DNA of 64,000 nucleotides from an uncultured bacterium (lineage in GTDB: Bacteria > Planctomycetota > JAJSAM01 > JAJVHW01): contig CALKVK010000012.1 in the NCBI GenBank assembly GCA_937996235.1, forward strand, positions 151,955 to 215,954, read 5' to 3'. Position 1 is the stretch's first letter. Each line of letters starts with the position of its first letter. Below are positions 40,123-48,967 of the stretch, piece after piece. The notes under the pieces are model-generated. The model did no database searches and was not told the DNA's origin. It saw only the letters and a list, made by a program, of their open reading frames with translations. The translations under genes were made by a program, and so were the position numbers.

Positions 40123-42768
40123 TCAGCGCGACCACGTCGCCGCCGCGCCGGACTTCCGGTGCAGCCGGACGACCGTCTCGTACGCCGACGCGCCCGACGC
40201 GAGCGGCACGATTACGCGCACGTCCACGTCGGCCTCGAGGGCGCCCGTCGCCGGCAGGCCGAGGTCCGCCAGCTCCGTGGTGACGATGCTCAGGACGCGC
40301 GTCTTCGGGTCGTACTTCAGCGACTTCAGCCCGGCCACCGCGGCCGCGCGGCGGTCGTAGGAGAAGCCCGTCGCCCCGCCGCGCTCGACGCGCACGAGCG
40401 CCGCGAGCGGCACGACGAGCGGGTCGGCGTCGCCGAGCACGAGCGACACGTCGCCCGCGGGGAACGCGTCCGCGCCGTCCGCGAGGACGAGCGGACCCTT
40501 CACGCTCACCACGTGCGCGCCGTTCGCGCGCCGCTTCGCCTTCGTCTTGAGGGCCGCGAACACGGCGTCGAGCGAGCGCTGCTTCGCGAACGCGAACGCC
40601 GCGCGCGTCGTGTCGCCCGCACGCGAGGCGTACGCGAACTCCAGGTCCTGGGCGGCCTCGGGGGTCGCGAGGTCGATGCCGTCGATGCGCACGCCGAGCG
40701 CGAGCGGCAGCGCGCCGGAGGCGGTCTCGTCGGCGAGACCCGTCGCCGCGCGCAGGTCGAGTCCCTTCGCGCGCAGCACGAGCGCGCCCGTGGACGCGCT
40801 GTACGACGCCTTGAACGCCACGCCCTCGGAGGTCGTGCCGCTGCCGATCCCGCGCGCGTTCAGGCCGGAGGTCTCGAGCAACTCGACGCCGCCCAGCGTG
40901 AGCGTGACGTGCGCCCCGAACGCGTCGTCGGCGCCGCGCGGGTTCAGCACGGCGCGCAGCTCGAACGTGTCGGACGACGCGCCGCGCGCGTGCGCCTTCC
41001 AGTCGATCGCGAACGCCGCGCTCGCGACGTAGAGCGCGCCGTCGTCCGACGCGACCGGCACGGGCTCCGGCTCCTCGGGCTCCTCCGGCTCGGCGAGCAC
41101 GGCGCCCTCGAGCGTCACCTGCGCGATGCGCGACAGCGCGACGCCGCCCGTTGCCGCGGGATCCGCGACGCGCCACTGGAACCAGTGCACCTCGCCGAAG
41201 CGCGCGGCGTCCGCGGGCACCGGCCAGAGCGCTGTCGCGTGACCGTCGCCCGCGCCCGACCCGCCGAGCGTGAGCGTCGCGACGACCTCGTCCTGTGCGA
41301 CGACACCGCCGCTCGGCGCCGACGACGAGCGCACGAGCTCGGCCGTCGCGCCGGGCAACGCGTTGTCGACGGCGAGCTGGAACAGCGCGTTCCCGAGCCG
41401 CGGCGGCGTCACCGCCACCATGCGCGGCGTCCGTCCGCCGGTCCCGGTGCTGCCCGCGCCCGTGAGGAGCGGGTTCGGCGTCCGCTCCGAGTGGAGCGTC
41501 GGCCGGTCGAACGGGAACGTCTCGGCCGCGACGCGCGGGTCGGTCAGTCCCGTGGTCAGGAACGCGACGATGTCGGCCTGCGCCTGAGGCGGCACGCGGA
41601 TCGGCGGGATCAGCGGGTCCTGGTTGTCGGTGAACTGCTGCGTGCCGGGCGCCTGCGCGTAGAAGCGCAGCACGTCCGCGAGCGACGTGAACTCGCCCTG
41701 GTGCATGAACGTGCGCTTCAGCCCGACGTTGCGCAGCCCCGGCACCTTGAACTTCCCGCGGTCCGCGCTGCTGCCGGTGATCGCCTGACGACCCGTGTCC
41801 TCGGCGACCGGCCGCACGCCGATGTTGCGGAACGTGTCGTCGGTGAAGAGCGGCGGCTCGTGGCAGACGTTGCAGCGGTGCGCGGGGGCCTGGAACGCGT
41901 TCCAGCCGCGGAGCGCGGCGTCCGTGAGCGCGTTCACGTCGCCCGCGCGGAAGCGGTCCCACGGGGTCTGGTCGGCGATGAGCGTGCGCTCGTACGTCGC
42001 GATGGCGAACGCGATGCGCCGCGGCGTGATCGCCGCGTCGCCGAACGCGGCCGCGAACAGCGCCGGATACGAGCCGCGCGCCGCGATCGCGTCCGCGGCG
42101 TCCTGCGGCACGTTCGTGGCGAGCACGAGCGGCACCGCCGTCTCGAGCTTCGTCGTGATCTGCCCCCAGTCGCGCGCCGCGTGCGCCATCTCGACGGAAC
42201 TGACGGGCGGCCCGACCACCTGGCTCTCGAGCGCCCCGCCGCTCGCGATGTGCAGCGCGTCCGTGACCGGGTCGCGGAAGGCGCCCGTCGCGCGCCCGTC
42301 CCAGAACAGCAGGTCCGCGTACTGCGCCATGATCGCCGGCGGCGCCGCGCGGCCGGTGACCTGCGGCGTCAGCGCGAACGTCGCGTCCTTCTCGTACGCG
42401 CCCGCCGCGTCCGCGCGCAGCACGCCCGGCGACCCGACGACGTCGTCGGCCGTCCCGAAGGTGCCGTCCGCGCCCGGGTGCGCCCCGAGCCGCGGGTCCG
42501 TGCCGCCGCGCGCCGGCACGTGGCAGGTCCCGCACGCGACCGTGTCGTCCGCCGAGAGCTGCTCGTCCCAGAAGAGGATCTTCCCGAGCACGCGCTTCGA
42601 CTCGGTGACCGGGTTCTCGACGGGTGCCGTCACCGCCGGCACCTCGGCGAACGCCGCCCCCAGCACGACCAGCGTTCCGCCGACCGCCCCGCCGATCCAC
42701 GCCGCCGCCCGCACCGTCCTCGGCGCTCGCAGCGCCCGCCTCGTCCCGGATTCCGTCGCGCGTCGCAT
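40123..42768 (-). CDS. Di-haem cytochrome c peroxidase (CcpA/MauG family) with long C-terminal extension
   Basis: 881 residues. Signal segment about 20-41, then the di-haem domain with CGTCH (79-83) and CNVCH (299-303), each a c-type haem site, and FKVPGLRNVGLKRTFMHQGEF, conserved in the family. Typical members have 330-400 residues. The last ~400 residues here are an added beta-rich region of three modules (from about 470) ending in a FSYDRR-type unit. The enzyme reduces hydrogen peroxide or performs MauG-like oxidation in the periplasm. ATG at 42768 chosen for GAGGA 7 bases upstream; 42783 is an alternative. Divergent from a Crp/Fnr regulator. Confidence 0.9.
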   Translation of the reverse strand: MRRATESGTRRALRAPRTVRAAAWIGGAVGGTLVVLGAAFAEVPAVTAPVENPVTESKRVLGKILFWDEQLSADDTVACGTCHVPARGGTDPRLGAHPGADGTFGTADDVVGSPGVLRADAAGAYEKDATFALTPQVTGRAAPPAIMAQYADLLFWDGRATGAFRDPVTDALHIASGGALESQVVGPPVSSVEMAHAARDWGQITTKLETAVPLVLATNVPQDAADAIAARGSYPALFAAAFGDAAITPRRIAFAIATYERTLIADQTPWDRFRAGDVNALTDAALRGWNAFQAPAHRCNVCHEPPLFTDDTFRNIGVRPVAEDTGRQAITGSSADRGKFKVPGLRNVGLKRTFMHQGEFTSLADVLRFYAQAPGTQQFTDNQDPLIPPIRVPPQAQADIVAFLTTGLTDPRVAAETFPFDRPTLHSERTPNPLLTGAGSTGTGGRTPRMVAVTPPRLGNALFQLAVDNALPGATAELVRSSSAPSGGVVAQDEVVATLTLGGSGAGDGHATALWPVPADAARFGEVHWFQWRVADPAATGGVALSRIAQVTLEGAVLAEPEEPEEPEPVPVASDDGALYVASAAFAIDWKAHARGASSDTFELRAVLNPRGADDAFGAHVTLTLGGVELLETSGLNARGIGSGTTSEGVAFKASYSASTGALVLRAKGLDLRAATGLADETASGALPLALGVRIDGIDLATPEAAQDLEFAYASRAGDTTRAAFAFAKQRSLDAVFAALKTKAKRRANGAHVVSVKGPLVLADGADAFPAGDVSLVLGDADPLVVPLAALVRVERGGATGFSYDRRAAAVAGLKSLKYDPKTRVLSIVTTELADLGLPATGALEADVDVRVIVPLASGASAYETVVRLHRKSGAAATWSR

Positions 42769-42856
42769 CGTCCGTCCTCGCATCGGCCACAACGGCCGCC
42801 GAGCCGAACGTAGGACGCGCTCCTTGCGGACTCCTGAAGGCGCCCCCCTCGGACGG

Positions 42857-42946
42857 CGACGGACGGTGTCTGACACCGTTCGTCGGACACCGGACACCGT
42901 TCGTCGGACACCGTTCGTCGGCGTTCGTCGGACACCGTTCGTCGCG
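42857..42946. repeat. Palindromic repeat cluster 3
   Basis: One full copy, GACGGACGGTGTCTGACACC, then three half copies of GGACACCGTTCGTC in direct succession with a partial unit (GGACACC) and a CGTTCGTC unit. It occupies the divergent gap between the peroxidase (start 42768) and Crp/Fnr regulator (start 43025), so it is not a terminator here, and may influence either promoter. Confidence 0.8.
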
Positions 42947-43024
42947 GAATCGGCCCCCGTCGCGCGCGGCGGCCCCTTGTCGCGCACCGAGACGGCAGTC
43001 ACAATCCACGCTGAAGGAGCCTCG

Positions 43025-43900
43025 ATGGGACTGCTGCTCGACACACTCCGCAGCGTGGAGTTCCTGGCGGGACTCGGCGACGAGACCCTGACGCGGTTCA
43101 TGGTCCTCGGGCGCTCGCTCGAGCACCCGCGCGGCCACCTGTTCTGGCGCGCCGGCGACGCCGCGAGCGGCGTCGTCGTACCCGTCACGGGCACGGTCAA
43201 GTGCTCGAAGCACGGCGCCGACGGACGCGAGTTCATCGAGTCGTTCCGTGGGCCGGGCGAGTGCGTCGGGCTCGACGCCGCGGTGGACGGCCTCCCGCAG
43301 GTGGCGGACGCCGTGGTCGTGCGCGCCGGCGAGTTCTACCGGATCGGCGCCGAGGCCTTCCGCGGCTTCGTGCGCGAGAACCCCCAGGTCTATGCGGTCG
43401 CGGTGCGGCAGATCGGCCGCCAGTTGCGCCGCGCGACGCAGGAGCGCGAGGACATCACGCTGCGCCCGGTCGTGGAGCGCATGGCCCAGTTCCTGCTCGA
43501 GCACGCCTGCCTGCGCCAGCGCGACGGCGCGAAGGTGCTGGTGGAGGCGACCCAGGCCGACATGGCCGCACGCCTCGGGACCGTGCGCGAGGTGGTGGCG
43601 CGGACGCTCGCCGACCTCACGGAGCGCGGGCTCGTGGCGCGCACGGAGCACGGCATCTTCATCGAGGACTGGGACGGGCTCCACGCCGTCGCCGGGGTCA
43701 CGCCGGAGGAGGTGCGCCACCGCGCGACGATGCTCGGCTCCGCGCCGGGCCCGCGCTCGGCGCGCTACTTCCTTCCCATCGCGGACGAGCGCGGCGCCGC
43801 CGCCGGTTCGGACGGCTGCGCGGAACACCTCGGCGACCTGAGCGCATGCCGCAGCGCGGGCTGCCCCGGCGCCGGTCCGCGCGATCCCCGCCGCCGCTGA
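43025..43900 (+). CDS. Crp/Fnr-family transcriptional regulator
   Basis: 291 residues. Cyclic-nucleotide-binding-like domain (about 15-140: WRAGDAASGVVVPVTGTVK, FRGPGECVGLDAAVDG), dimer helix (RQLRRATQEREDITLR), and a winged helix-turn-helix TQADMAARLGTVREVVARTL. No Cys cluster at the N-terminus, so it is not a classical Fe-S FNR. The tail has three Cys (265, 275, 280). AAGGAG is 6 bases before ATG. The position opposite the peroxidase and near nitric-oxide genes suggests control of respiratory or oxidative stress genes, DNR/NnrR-like. That is inference. Confidence 0.92.
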   Translation: MGLLLDTLRSVEFLAGLGDETLTRFMVLGRSLEHPRGHLFWRAGDAASGVVVPVTGTVKCSKHGADGREFIESFRGPGECVGLDAAVDGLPQVADAVVVRAGEFYRIGAEAFRGFVRENPQVYAVAVRQIGRQLRRATQEREDITLRPVVERMAQFLLEHACLRQRDGAKVLVEATQADMAARLGTVREVVARTLADLTERGLVARTEHGIFIEDWDGLHAVAGVTPEEVRHRATMLGSAPGPRSARYFLPIADERGAAAGSDGCAEHLGDLSACRSAGCPGAGPRDPRRR

Positions 43901-43943
43901 CGCCCCGCGCCTGCCGGGGACGGCGACCCGCGTGGCTCCACGC

Positions 43944-43949
43944 TACGAT
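43944..43949 (+). promoter_or_regulatory. Predicted -10 box (TACGAT) for a leaderless mRNA
   Basis: TACGAT, 6 bases, then GTG at 43956; third example of this spacing. It supports the downstream GTG over the GTG at 43932. Confidence 0.5.
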
Positions 43950-43955
43950 GCGACC

Positions 43956-44624
43956 GTGACGCCGCCCGACGCGCCCGACGCCCCGGCCGCCCCGGCCGCC
44001 CCGGCCGCGCCGCGCGCCGTGCTGCTCGCGCACGCGCTGCGGCTCGAGTACGCGACCGTCGGGTGGAACGTCGTCGAGGCCGTCGTGGCGCTCTCCGCCG
44101 CGGAGGCGGCGGGCAGCGTCGCGCTGCTCGGCTTCGGCGCCGACAGCGTCATCGAGAGCCTCTCGGGGGCCGTCCTCGTCTGGCGCCTGCGCGCGGAGCG
44201 GGTCGGGGACGACGCGGAGCGGATCGAGCGGCTCGACCGGCGCGCGCACCGCCTGGTCGGCGTGTCGCTCTTCGCGCTGGCGGCGTACGTCGGAGTCGCG
44301 GCGGCGCACGCGCTCTGGACGCAGCGCGCCCCCGAGGCCTCGCCGCTCGGGATCGCCGTCACCGCGGTCTCCGCCGCCGCGATGCTCGTCCTCGCGCGCG
44401 CCAAGCGCCGCGCGGCGGCGGCGCTCGCGAGCCGTGCACTCGAGGCGGACTCGTTCCAGACCACGGCGTGCTGGTGGCTCTCCGTCATCACCCTGACGGG
44501 GATTGCCGCCAACGCGGCGCTCGGCTGGTGGTGGGCGGACCCCGCGGCCGCGCTCGCGATGACCGCGCTGCTCGCGCGCGAGGGCGCGGACGCGTGGCGA
44601 CGTCGGCCCTGCTGCGGCTGCTGA
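43956..44624 (+). CDS. Cation diffusion facilitator-like transporter
   Basis: 222 residues, a Pro/Ala-rich start then six membrane segments. GFGADSVIE (TM2) and ALEADSFQTTACWW (TM5) supply the metal-site Asp residues typical of CDF transporters, which export divalent metals against protons. The usual C-terminal cytosolic domain is missing, and the tail ends CCGC, a possible metal ligand. The start was set by the -10 box. Metal specificity cannot be read from the sequence. Lies 55 bases after the Crp/Fnr gene. Confidence 0.85.
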   Translation: MTPPDAPDAPAAPAAPAAPRAVLLAHALRLEYATVGWNVVEAVVALSAAEAAGSVALLGFGADSVIESLSGAVLVWRLRAERVGDDAERIERLDRRAHRLVGVSLFALAAYVGVAAAHALWTQRAPEASPLGIAVTAVSAAAMLVLARAKRRAAAALASRALEADSFQTTACWWLSVITLTGIAANAALGWWWADPAAALAMTALLAREGADAWRRRPCCGC

Positions 44625-44736
44625 CCGCGCCCGCAGGCGCCGCGACGTGCCGCCGCGCGGGACCCGCGGATCCGGACGCGAGGGGCGCGCCGCGGAGTTC
44701 GCGGCGCGCCCCTCGGAGAGACGGCTCCGCCGGTCG

Positions 44737-47064
44737 TCAGGCGCGGACGCGCCCGCGGCCGGCCGGCAGCTCGGCGCCCGGCGGGACGAGCCGGTCGAGG
44801 TCGAGCGCGTCCGGCTGCGGTCGCCGGTCGAAGCTGTGGCCGGTGAAGAGGCCGGTCACGAACCACGCGAACGAGCCGACGCCCGCGAGGAAGAGCGTGT
44901 CGCCGACGAGCCGCGCCCAGCGCAGCTTCTCGACGAAGCCCTGCTGGAGCAGCTCCGAGCTGCGCGCGTACCAGAGGCCGGTCTCGATGCTCGCGTAGGC
45001 CTGCACGAGGCCGATCGGCAGCAGCGAGAAGGCGATCATGGCGGCGAGCCCGGCGTTCATCAGCCAGAAGCCGCGCGCGAGCCAGCGCTCGTCCCACGCG
45101 TGTTCGGGGCGCAGGCGCCGCAGCACGAGCAGGATCAGCGCCAGCGACAGCAGGCCGTACACGCCGAAGAGCGCCGAGTGGGCGTGCACCGGCGTCGTGT
45201 TCAGGCCCTGCATGTAGTAGAGCGCGATCGGCGGGTTGATGAGGAAGCCGAAGAGGCCCGCGCCGACGAGGTTCCAGAACGCGACGCCCCCGAGGAAGCG
45301 CAGCGGCCAGCGATAGCGCCGCATCCACGGCGCGCGCTGCTCCATGCGCAGCGTCTCGAGCGCCTCCTTGCCGATCAGGACGAGCGGCACGACCTCGAGC
45401 GCGCTGAAGCTCGCGCCGACGGCCATGATCGAGACCGGCGTGCCGCTGAAGTACAGGTGGTGGAAGGTGCCGGGGATGCCGCCCAGCAGGAAGATCGCGG
45501 TCGCGAAGAGCGAGGCGCGCGCCGCGCTGCGCGGCGTCACGAGCCCGAACTGCGCGAACAGGAAGGCGACCGCCGCCGTGGCGAAGACCTCGAAGAAGCC
45601 CTCGACCCACAGGTGCACGACCCACCAGCGCCAGTACTCCATCACCGAGAGATGGGAGCGCGCGCCGAAGAGCAGCCCCGCGCCGTAGAACAGGCCGATC
45701 GCGACGGTCGAGCCGGTGAAGAGCGTGACGACCGGGCGCATCGAGCTCTTCGCGGTGAGCGCCGGCCAGAGCGCGCGCAGCATCAGCGTGAGCCAGAGCG
45801 CGAGTCCGCCGAACAGCGCGATCTGGAACGCGCGCCCGAGGTCCACGTACTCGTAGCCCTGGTGGCCGAACCAGAACGTCGCGCCGGCGCCGAGCTTCTG
45901 CTGCACCGCCAGCCACTCGCCCGCGAGCGAGCCGACGACGACGAGCACGAGCGCGCCGAACAGCACGTTGACGCCGAGGCGCTGGAAGCGCGGCTCGCGT
46001 CCGCCGATCGCCGGTGCGAGGAAGAGCCCCGCGGATAGGAACGCCGTCGCGATCCAGAAGACGGCGAGCTGCAGGTGCCACGTCCGCGAGACCGCGTACG
46101 GCAGGTACTCCGCGAGCGGGAAGCCGAAGAACGAGTCGCCCTCGACCGTGTAGTGCGCGGTGACTCCGCCGAGCAGGACCTGCAGCACGAACAGCGCGAC
46201 GGCCGTCAGACAGAACTTCCCGGCGGCGCGCATCGACGGCGTCGGCGTGAGCGCGTCGAGCGGGTCGTGGCGCGGCGGCGCCGGGTCGTCCTCCTCGGCG
46301 CGCTTCGCGGCGTGGTACCAGACCAACGCGCCGACGCCCGCGAGCAGCACGACGATGCTGATGATCGACCACATCACGTTCGCCGCGCTCGGCACGTTGC
46401 CGACGAGCGGCTCGTGCGGCCAGTTGTTCGTGTACGTCGTCGGCGCGTCGGGGCGCTCGGTCGTGCACGCCCACGCGGTCCAGAAGAAGAACGCGGCCAG
46501 GTCCGCGCGGCGCTCGGGCTCGGGCACGGCGCGGGCGTGGAGCGCGTAGTCCTCGCGCAGCTCCGCGGTGGCGGGGTCGTCGCCGAAGAGCGACATGGTG
46601 TGCGCCGCCACCTCCGCGACGGCCGCGGCGCGCTCGTCGGAGATCGTCAGCGTGCCGGTCGCGGCGTCGTACGTGTTGCGGCGCAGCTCGCTCCGCAGGC
46701 GGTCGCGCAGCACGACCTGGCGCTCGGGCGGCAGCGCGTCGAACGTCGCCGCCCCCTCGGCCCGCGCCCAGACGCCGAGGAGCGCCGTCGCCTCGCGGTG
46801 CAGCCAGTCCGCGGACCAGTCGGGCGCCTGGTAGGCGCCGTGGCCCCAGACGGACCCGACCTGCTGGCCGCCGACGCTCTGCCAGACCTGCTGGCCGTCG
46901 AGGATGCGCTCGCCGGTCGCGATCTCGACGCCCGACGTCGTGACGACGCGCGCCGGGATCGGCGGCGCCTGCCGGTAGACCTCGCGCCCGAACCAGCCGA
47001 GCACGAGGAACGTGCCGAGGAGCACAGCCCCCAGCGCGATCCAGAGTCTGCGTGTGCCGTACAT
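44737..47064 (-). CDS. norZ: Quinol-dependent nitric oxide reductase (qNOR)
   Basis: 775 residues, matching the NorB-type proteins with a fused N-terminal periplasmic domain (about 38-230), about 14 membrane segments. Conserved haem and Fe ligand regions: WHLQLAVFW, HLWVEGFFEVFATA (His and catalytic Glu), HHLYFSGTP, and HAHSALFGVYG. Reduces NO to N2O using quinol; often a detoxifying enzyme when no full denitrification pathway is present. ATG chosen by GGGAG upstream and start of the first TM; the frame is open to 47208. A sigma-54 promoter lies upstream and NorR is divergent. Confidence 0.95.
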   Translation of the reverse strand: MYGTRRLWIALGAVLLGTFLVLGWFGREVYRQAPPIPARVVTTSGVEIATGERILDGQQVWQSVGGQQVGSVWGHGAYQAPDWSADWLHREATALLGVWARAEGAATFDALPPERQVVLRDRLRSELRRNTYDAATGTLTISDERAAAVAEVAAHTMSLFGDDPATAELREDYALHARAVPEPERRADLAAFFFWTAWACTTERPDAPTTYTNNWPHEPLVGNVPSAANVMWSIISIVVLLAGVGALVWYHAAKRAEEDDPAPPRHDPLDALTPTPSMRAAGKFCLTAVALFVLQVLLGGVTAHYTVEGDSFFGFPLAEYLPYAVSRTWHLQLAVFWIATAFLSAGLFLAPAIGGREPRFQRLGVNVLFGALVLVVVGSLAGEWLAVQQKLGAGATFWFGHQGYEYVDLGRAFQIALFGGLALWLTLMLRALWPALTAKSSMRPVVTLFTGSTVAIGLFYGAGLLFGARSHLSVMEYWRWWVVHLWVEGFFEVFATAAVAFLFAQFGLVTPRSAARASLFATAIFLLGGIPGTFHHLYFSGTPVSIMAVGASFSALEVVPLVLIGKEALETLRMEQRAPWMRRYRWPLRFLGGVAFWNLVGAGLFGFLINPPIALYYMQGLNTTPVHAHSALFGVYGLLSLALILLVLRRLRPEHAWDERWLARGFWLMNAGLAAMIAFSLLPIGLVQAYASIETGLWYARSSELLQQGFVEKLRWARLVGDTLFLAGVGSFAWFVTGLFTGHSFDRRPQPDALDLDRLVPPGAELPAGRGRVRA

Positions 47065-47137
47065 CGTGAGGCTCCCTCTCGCCGTGGTCAGCGCGCGGCT
47101 GCGCGCGGGACGAGGACGTCGTCCCCACCGCACGTTG

Positions 47138-47151
47138 GCAAGCCACGTGCC
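47138..47151 (-). promoter_or_regulatory. Sigma-54 (-24/-12) promoter of the nitric oxide reductase gene
   Basis: On the minus strand GGCACG-N4-TTGC with the exact GG-N10-GC spacing (GG at 47151-47150, GC at 47139-47138). It lies 74 bases before the ATG at 47064, and the divergent gene is a sigma-54 activator. Confidence 0.75.
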
Positions 47152-47218
47152 GGGATCGCGCGGCGCGGAAGCGTGCCTGCGGGAGCCTGCGCGATATGGA
47201 TTCGACAACGCTGCGCGT

Positions 47219-47224
47219 TATGAT
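47219..47224 (+). promoter_or_regulatory. Predicted -10 box (TATGAT) of the norR gene
   Basis: TATGAT lies 29 bases before the GTG at 47254. No clear -35. Confidence 0.45.
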
Positions 47225-47239
47225 TGCGACATCTTCGTT

Positions 47240-47250
47240 GTCCGGAGAAC
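47240..47250. promoter_or_regulatory. Possible NorR enhancer site (GT-N7-AC)
   Basis: GTCCGGAGAAC fits the GT-N7-AC core of NorR sites, about 89 bases upstream of the sigma-54 promoter. It also overlaps the ribosome site of norR, and only one such core is convincing, so weak. Confidence 0.25.
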
Positions 47251-47253
47251 AGC

Positions 47254-48843
47254 GTGACGCAGCTCGACGCCTTCCTCTCGGCCGCCCTCGATCTCACGTC
47301 CTCGCTCGCCGCCGAGGACCGCTACCGCCGCCTGCTCGCGGCCGTCCGGACCGCGATCCCCGCCGACGCGGCGTGCCTGCTGCGGGCCGAGGGCGACGTG
47401 CTCGTCCCCCTTGCCGCGCACGGCCTCGCGCCGGACGCGCTCGGGCGCCGCTACCCGCTCGACGCGCACCCGCGGCTCGCCGTCATCTGCGGCGCGCGGG
47501 AGCCCGTCGTCTTCCCCGCCGACAGCACCCTGCCCGACCCCTTCGACGGCCTCGTGGCGGAGGACCCCGACGCGCTCGAGCACATCCACGCGTGCATGGG
47601 CTGCCCGCTGCGGGTGGACGGGCGGCTCGTCGGCGTGCTGACCGCCGACTCCCTGAACCCCCACGCGTTCGACGGCCTCGACCTGCGCGTGCTCTCGGCG
47701 CTCGGCGCGCTCGCGGGCGCCGCGATGCGCACGAGCGCCCTGATCGAGGCGCTCGAGGAGTCGTCACGAAGGCTCGGGCTCGTCGCGCGCGACCTCGTCC
47801 GCGACGCGCACGAGCGCGGCGGCGGCCTGATCGGCACGAGCGCGCCGATGCAGCGGGTGCGGCGCGAGATCGAGCTCGTCGCGCGGACCGACATGCCGGT
47901 GCTCGTGACCGGCGAGACGGGGACGGGCAAGGAGCTCGTGGCGCGTGCGGTGCACGCGGCGTCCGAGCGGGCGGAGCGCCCGCTGATCTACGTCAACTGT
48001 GCGGCGCTCCCCGAGTCGGTCGCGGAGAGCGAGCTCTTCGGCCACGTGCGCGGCGCGTTCACGGGCGCGGAGCGCGACCGGCCCGGCAAGTTCGAGGTCG
48101 CCGACGGCGGCACGCTGCTGCTCGACGAGGTCGGCGAGCTGCCGCCCGGCGTCCAGGCGAAGCTGCTGCGTGCGCTGCAGGAGGGCGAGATCCAGCGCGT
48201 GGGCGCCGACCATCCGCTGCACGTGGACGTGCGGATCGTCGCGGCCACCAACCGTGACCTCGACCGCGAGATCGCGGCGGGCCGGATGCGCGCGGACCTC
48301 TACCACCGCCTGGCCGTGTACCCCATCCACGTGCCGCCGCTGCGCGAGCGCGGCGCGGACGTCGCGCTCCTGGCCGGCCACTTCTGCGACCGCACGCGCG
48401 CCCGGCTCGGCCTCGGCCCCGTGCGCCTCGACGCCGCCGCGCGCGCGCGGCTGGGCGGCTACCCCTGGCCCGGGAACGTGCGCGAGCTCGAGAACGTCGT
48501 CTCGCGCGCCGTCCTCCGCGCCGCGGCGGGCCTGGAGCGCGGGACGGCGGTGGTCGTCGCGCCCCACCACCTCGGCCGCGACTTCGGAGGCGACCCGGAC
48601 GGTGCCGCGGACGCCGACCGCCCGGGCGCCGCCGCCGACGCGCCCGCGGCCGTCGCCGCCGTCCCCGACGCGTCGCCGCGCGCCGCACCCGCACCGCTCG
48701 CGCAGCGCGTGGACGAGTTCAAGCGCCGCGCCATCCGCGACGCCCTCGCAGCGCACGGCGGCAACTGGGCGGCCGCGGCGCGCTCCCTCGGCCTGCACCG
48801 CAGCAACCTGCACCACCTGGCGCAGCGGCTCGGCCTGCGCTGA
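47254..48843 (+). CDS. norR: NorR-type sigma-54-dependent activator
   Basis: 529 residues. N-terminal GAF domain (about 1-165, with CMGCPLRVDGRLVGVLTADS) that in NorR binds NO at a haem-free iron; AAA+ domain about 200-430 with Walker A GETGTGKE, the sigma-54 contact loop GAFTGA, and LLLDEVGELPP; C-terminal Fis-type helix-turn-helix NWAAAARSLGLHRSNLHHLA. The divergent qNOR gene has a sigma-54 promoter, making this the likely NO-sensing activator. GTG at 47254 with GGAG 6-7 bases upstream; the frame extends to 47224 without a better start. Confidence 0.93.
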   Translation: MTQLDAFLSAALDLTSSLAAEDRYRRLLAAVRTAIPADAACLLRAEGDVLVPLAAHGLAPDALGRRYPLDAHPRLAVICGAREPVVFPADSTLPDPFDGLVAEDPDALEHIHACMGCPLRVDGRLVGVLTADSLNPHAFDGLDLRVLSALGALAGAAMRTSALIEALEESSRRLGLVARDLVRDAHERGGGLIGTSAPMQRVRREIELVARTDMPVLVTGETGTGKELVARAVHAASERAERPLIYVNCAALPESVAESELFGHVRGAFTGAERDRPGKFEVADGGTLLLDEVGELPPGVQAKLLRALQEGEIQRVGADHPLHVDVRIVAATNRDLDREIAAGRMRADLYHRLAVYPIHVPPLRERGADVALLAGHFCDRTRARLGLGPVRLDAAARARLGGYPWPGNVRELENVVSRAVLRAAAGLERGTAVVVAPHHLGRDFGGDPDGAADADRPGAAADAPAAVAAVPDASPRAAPAPLAQRVDEFKRRAIRDALAAHGGNWAAAARSLGLHRSNLHHLAQRLGLR

Positions 48844-48867
48844 GGGCCCCCGGCGCCGCGGACCCGC

Positions 48868-48916
48868 CCGACGAACGGTGTCCGACGAACGGTGTCTGAC
48901 ACCGTTCGTAGCGGTT
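48868..48916. repeat. Palindromic repeat cluster 4
   Basis: CCCGACGAACGGTGTC, then a second half CGACGAACGGTGTC and a palindrome with GTGTCTGACAC finishing in CCGTTCGTAGCGGTTG. It lies 25 bases after the norR stop, so a 3' position as in cluster 1. Confidence 0.8.
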
Positions 48917-48967
48917 GTTGCGCCGACGGAGCTCGCGCATCCTTCTCGGACCGCGAGGTGTACCCGC

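Noticed and set aside
42783..42783. Alternative upstream start of the peroxidase
   Set aside because: No ribosome site; the ATG at 42768 has GAGGA at good distance.
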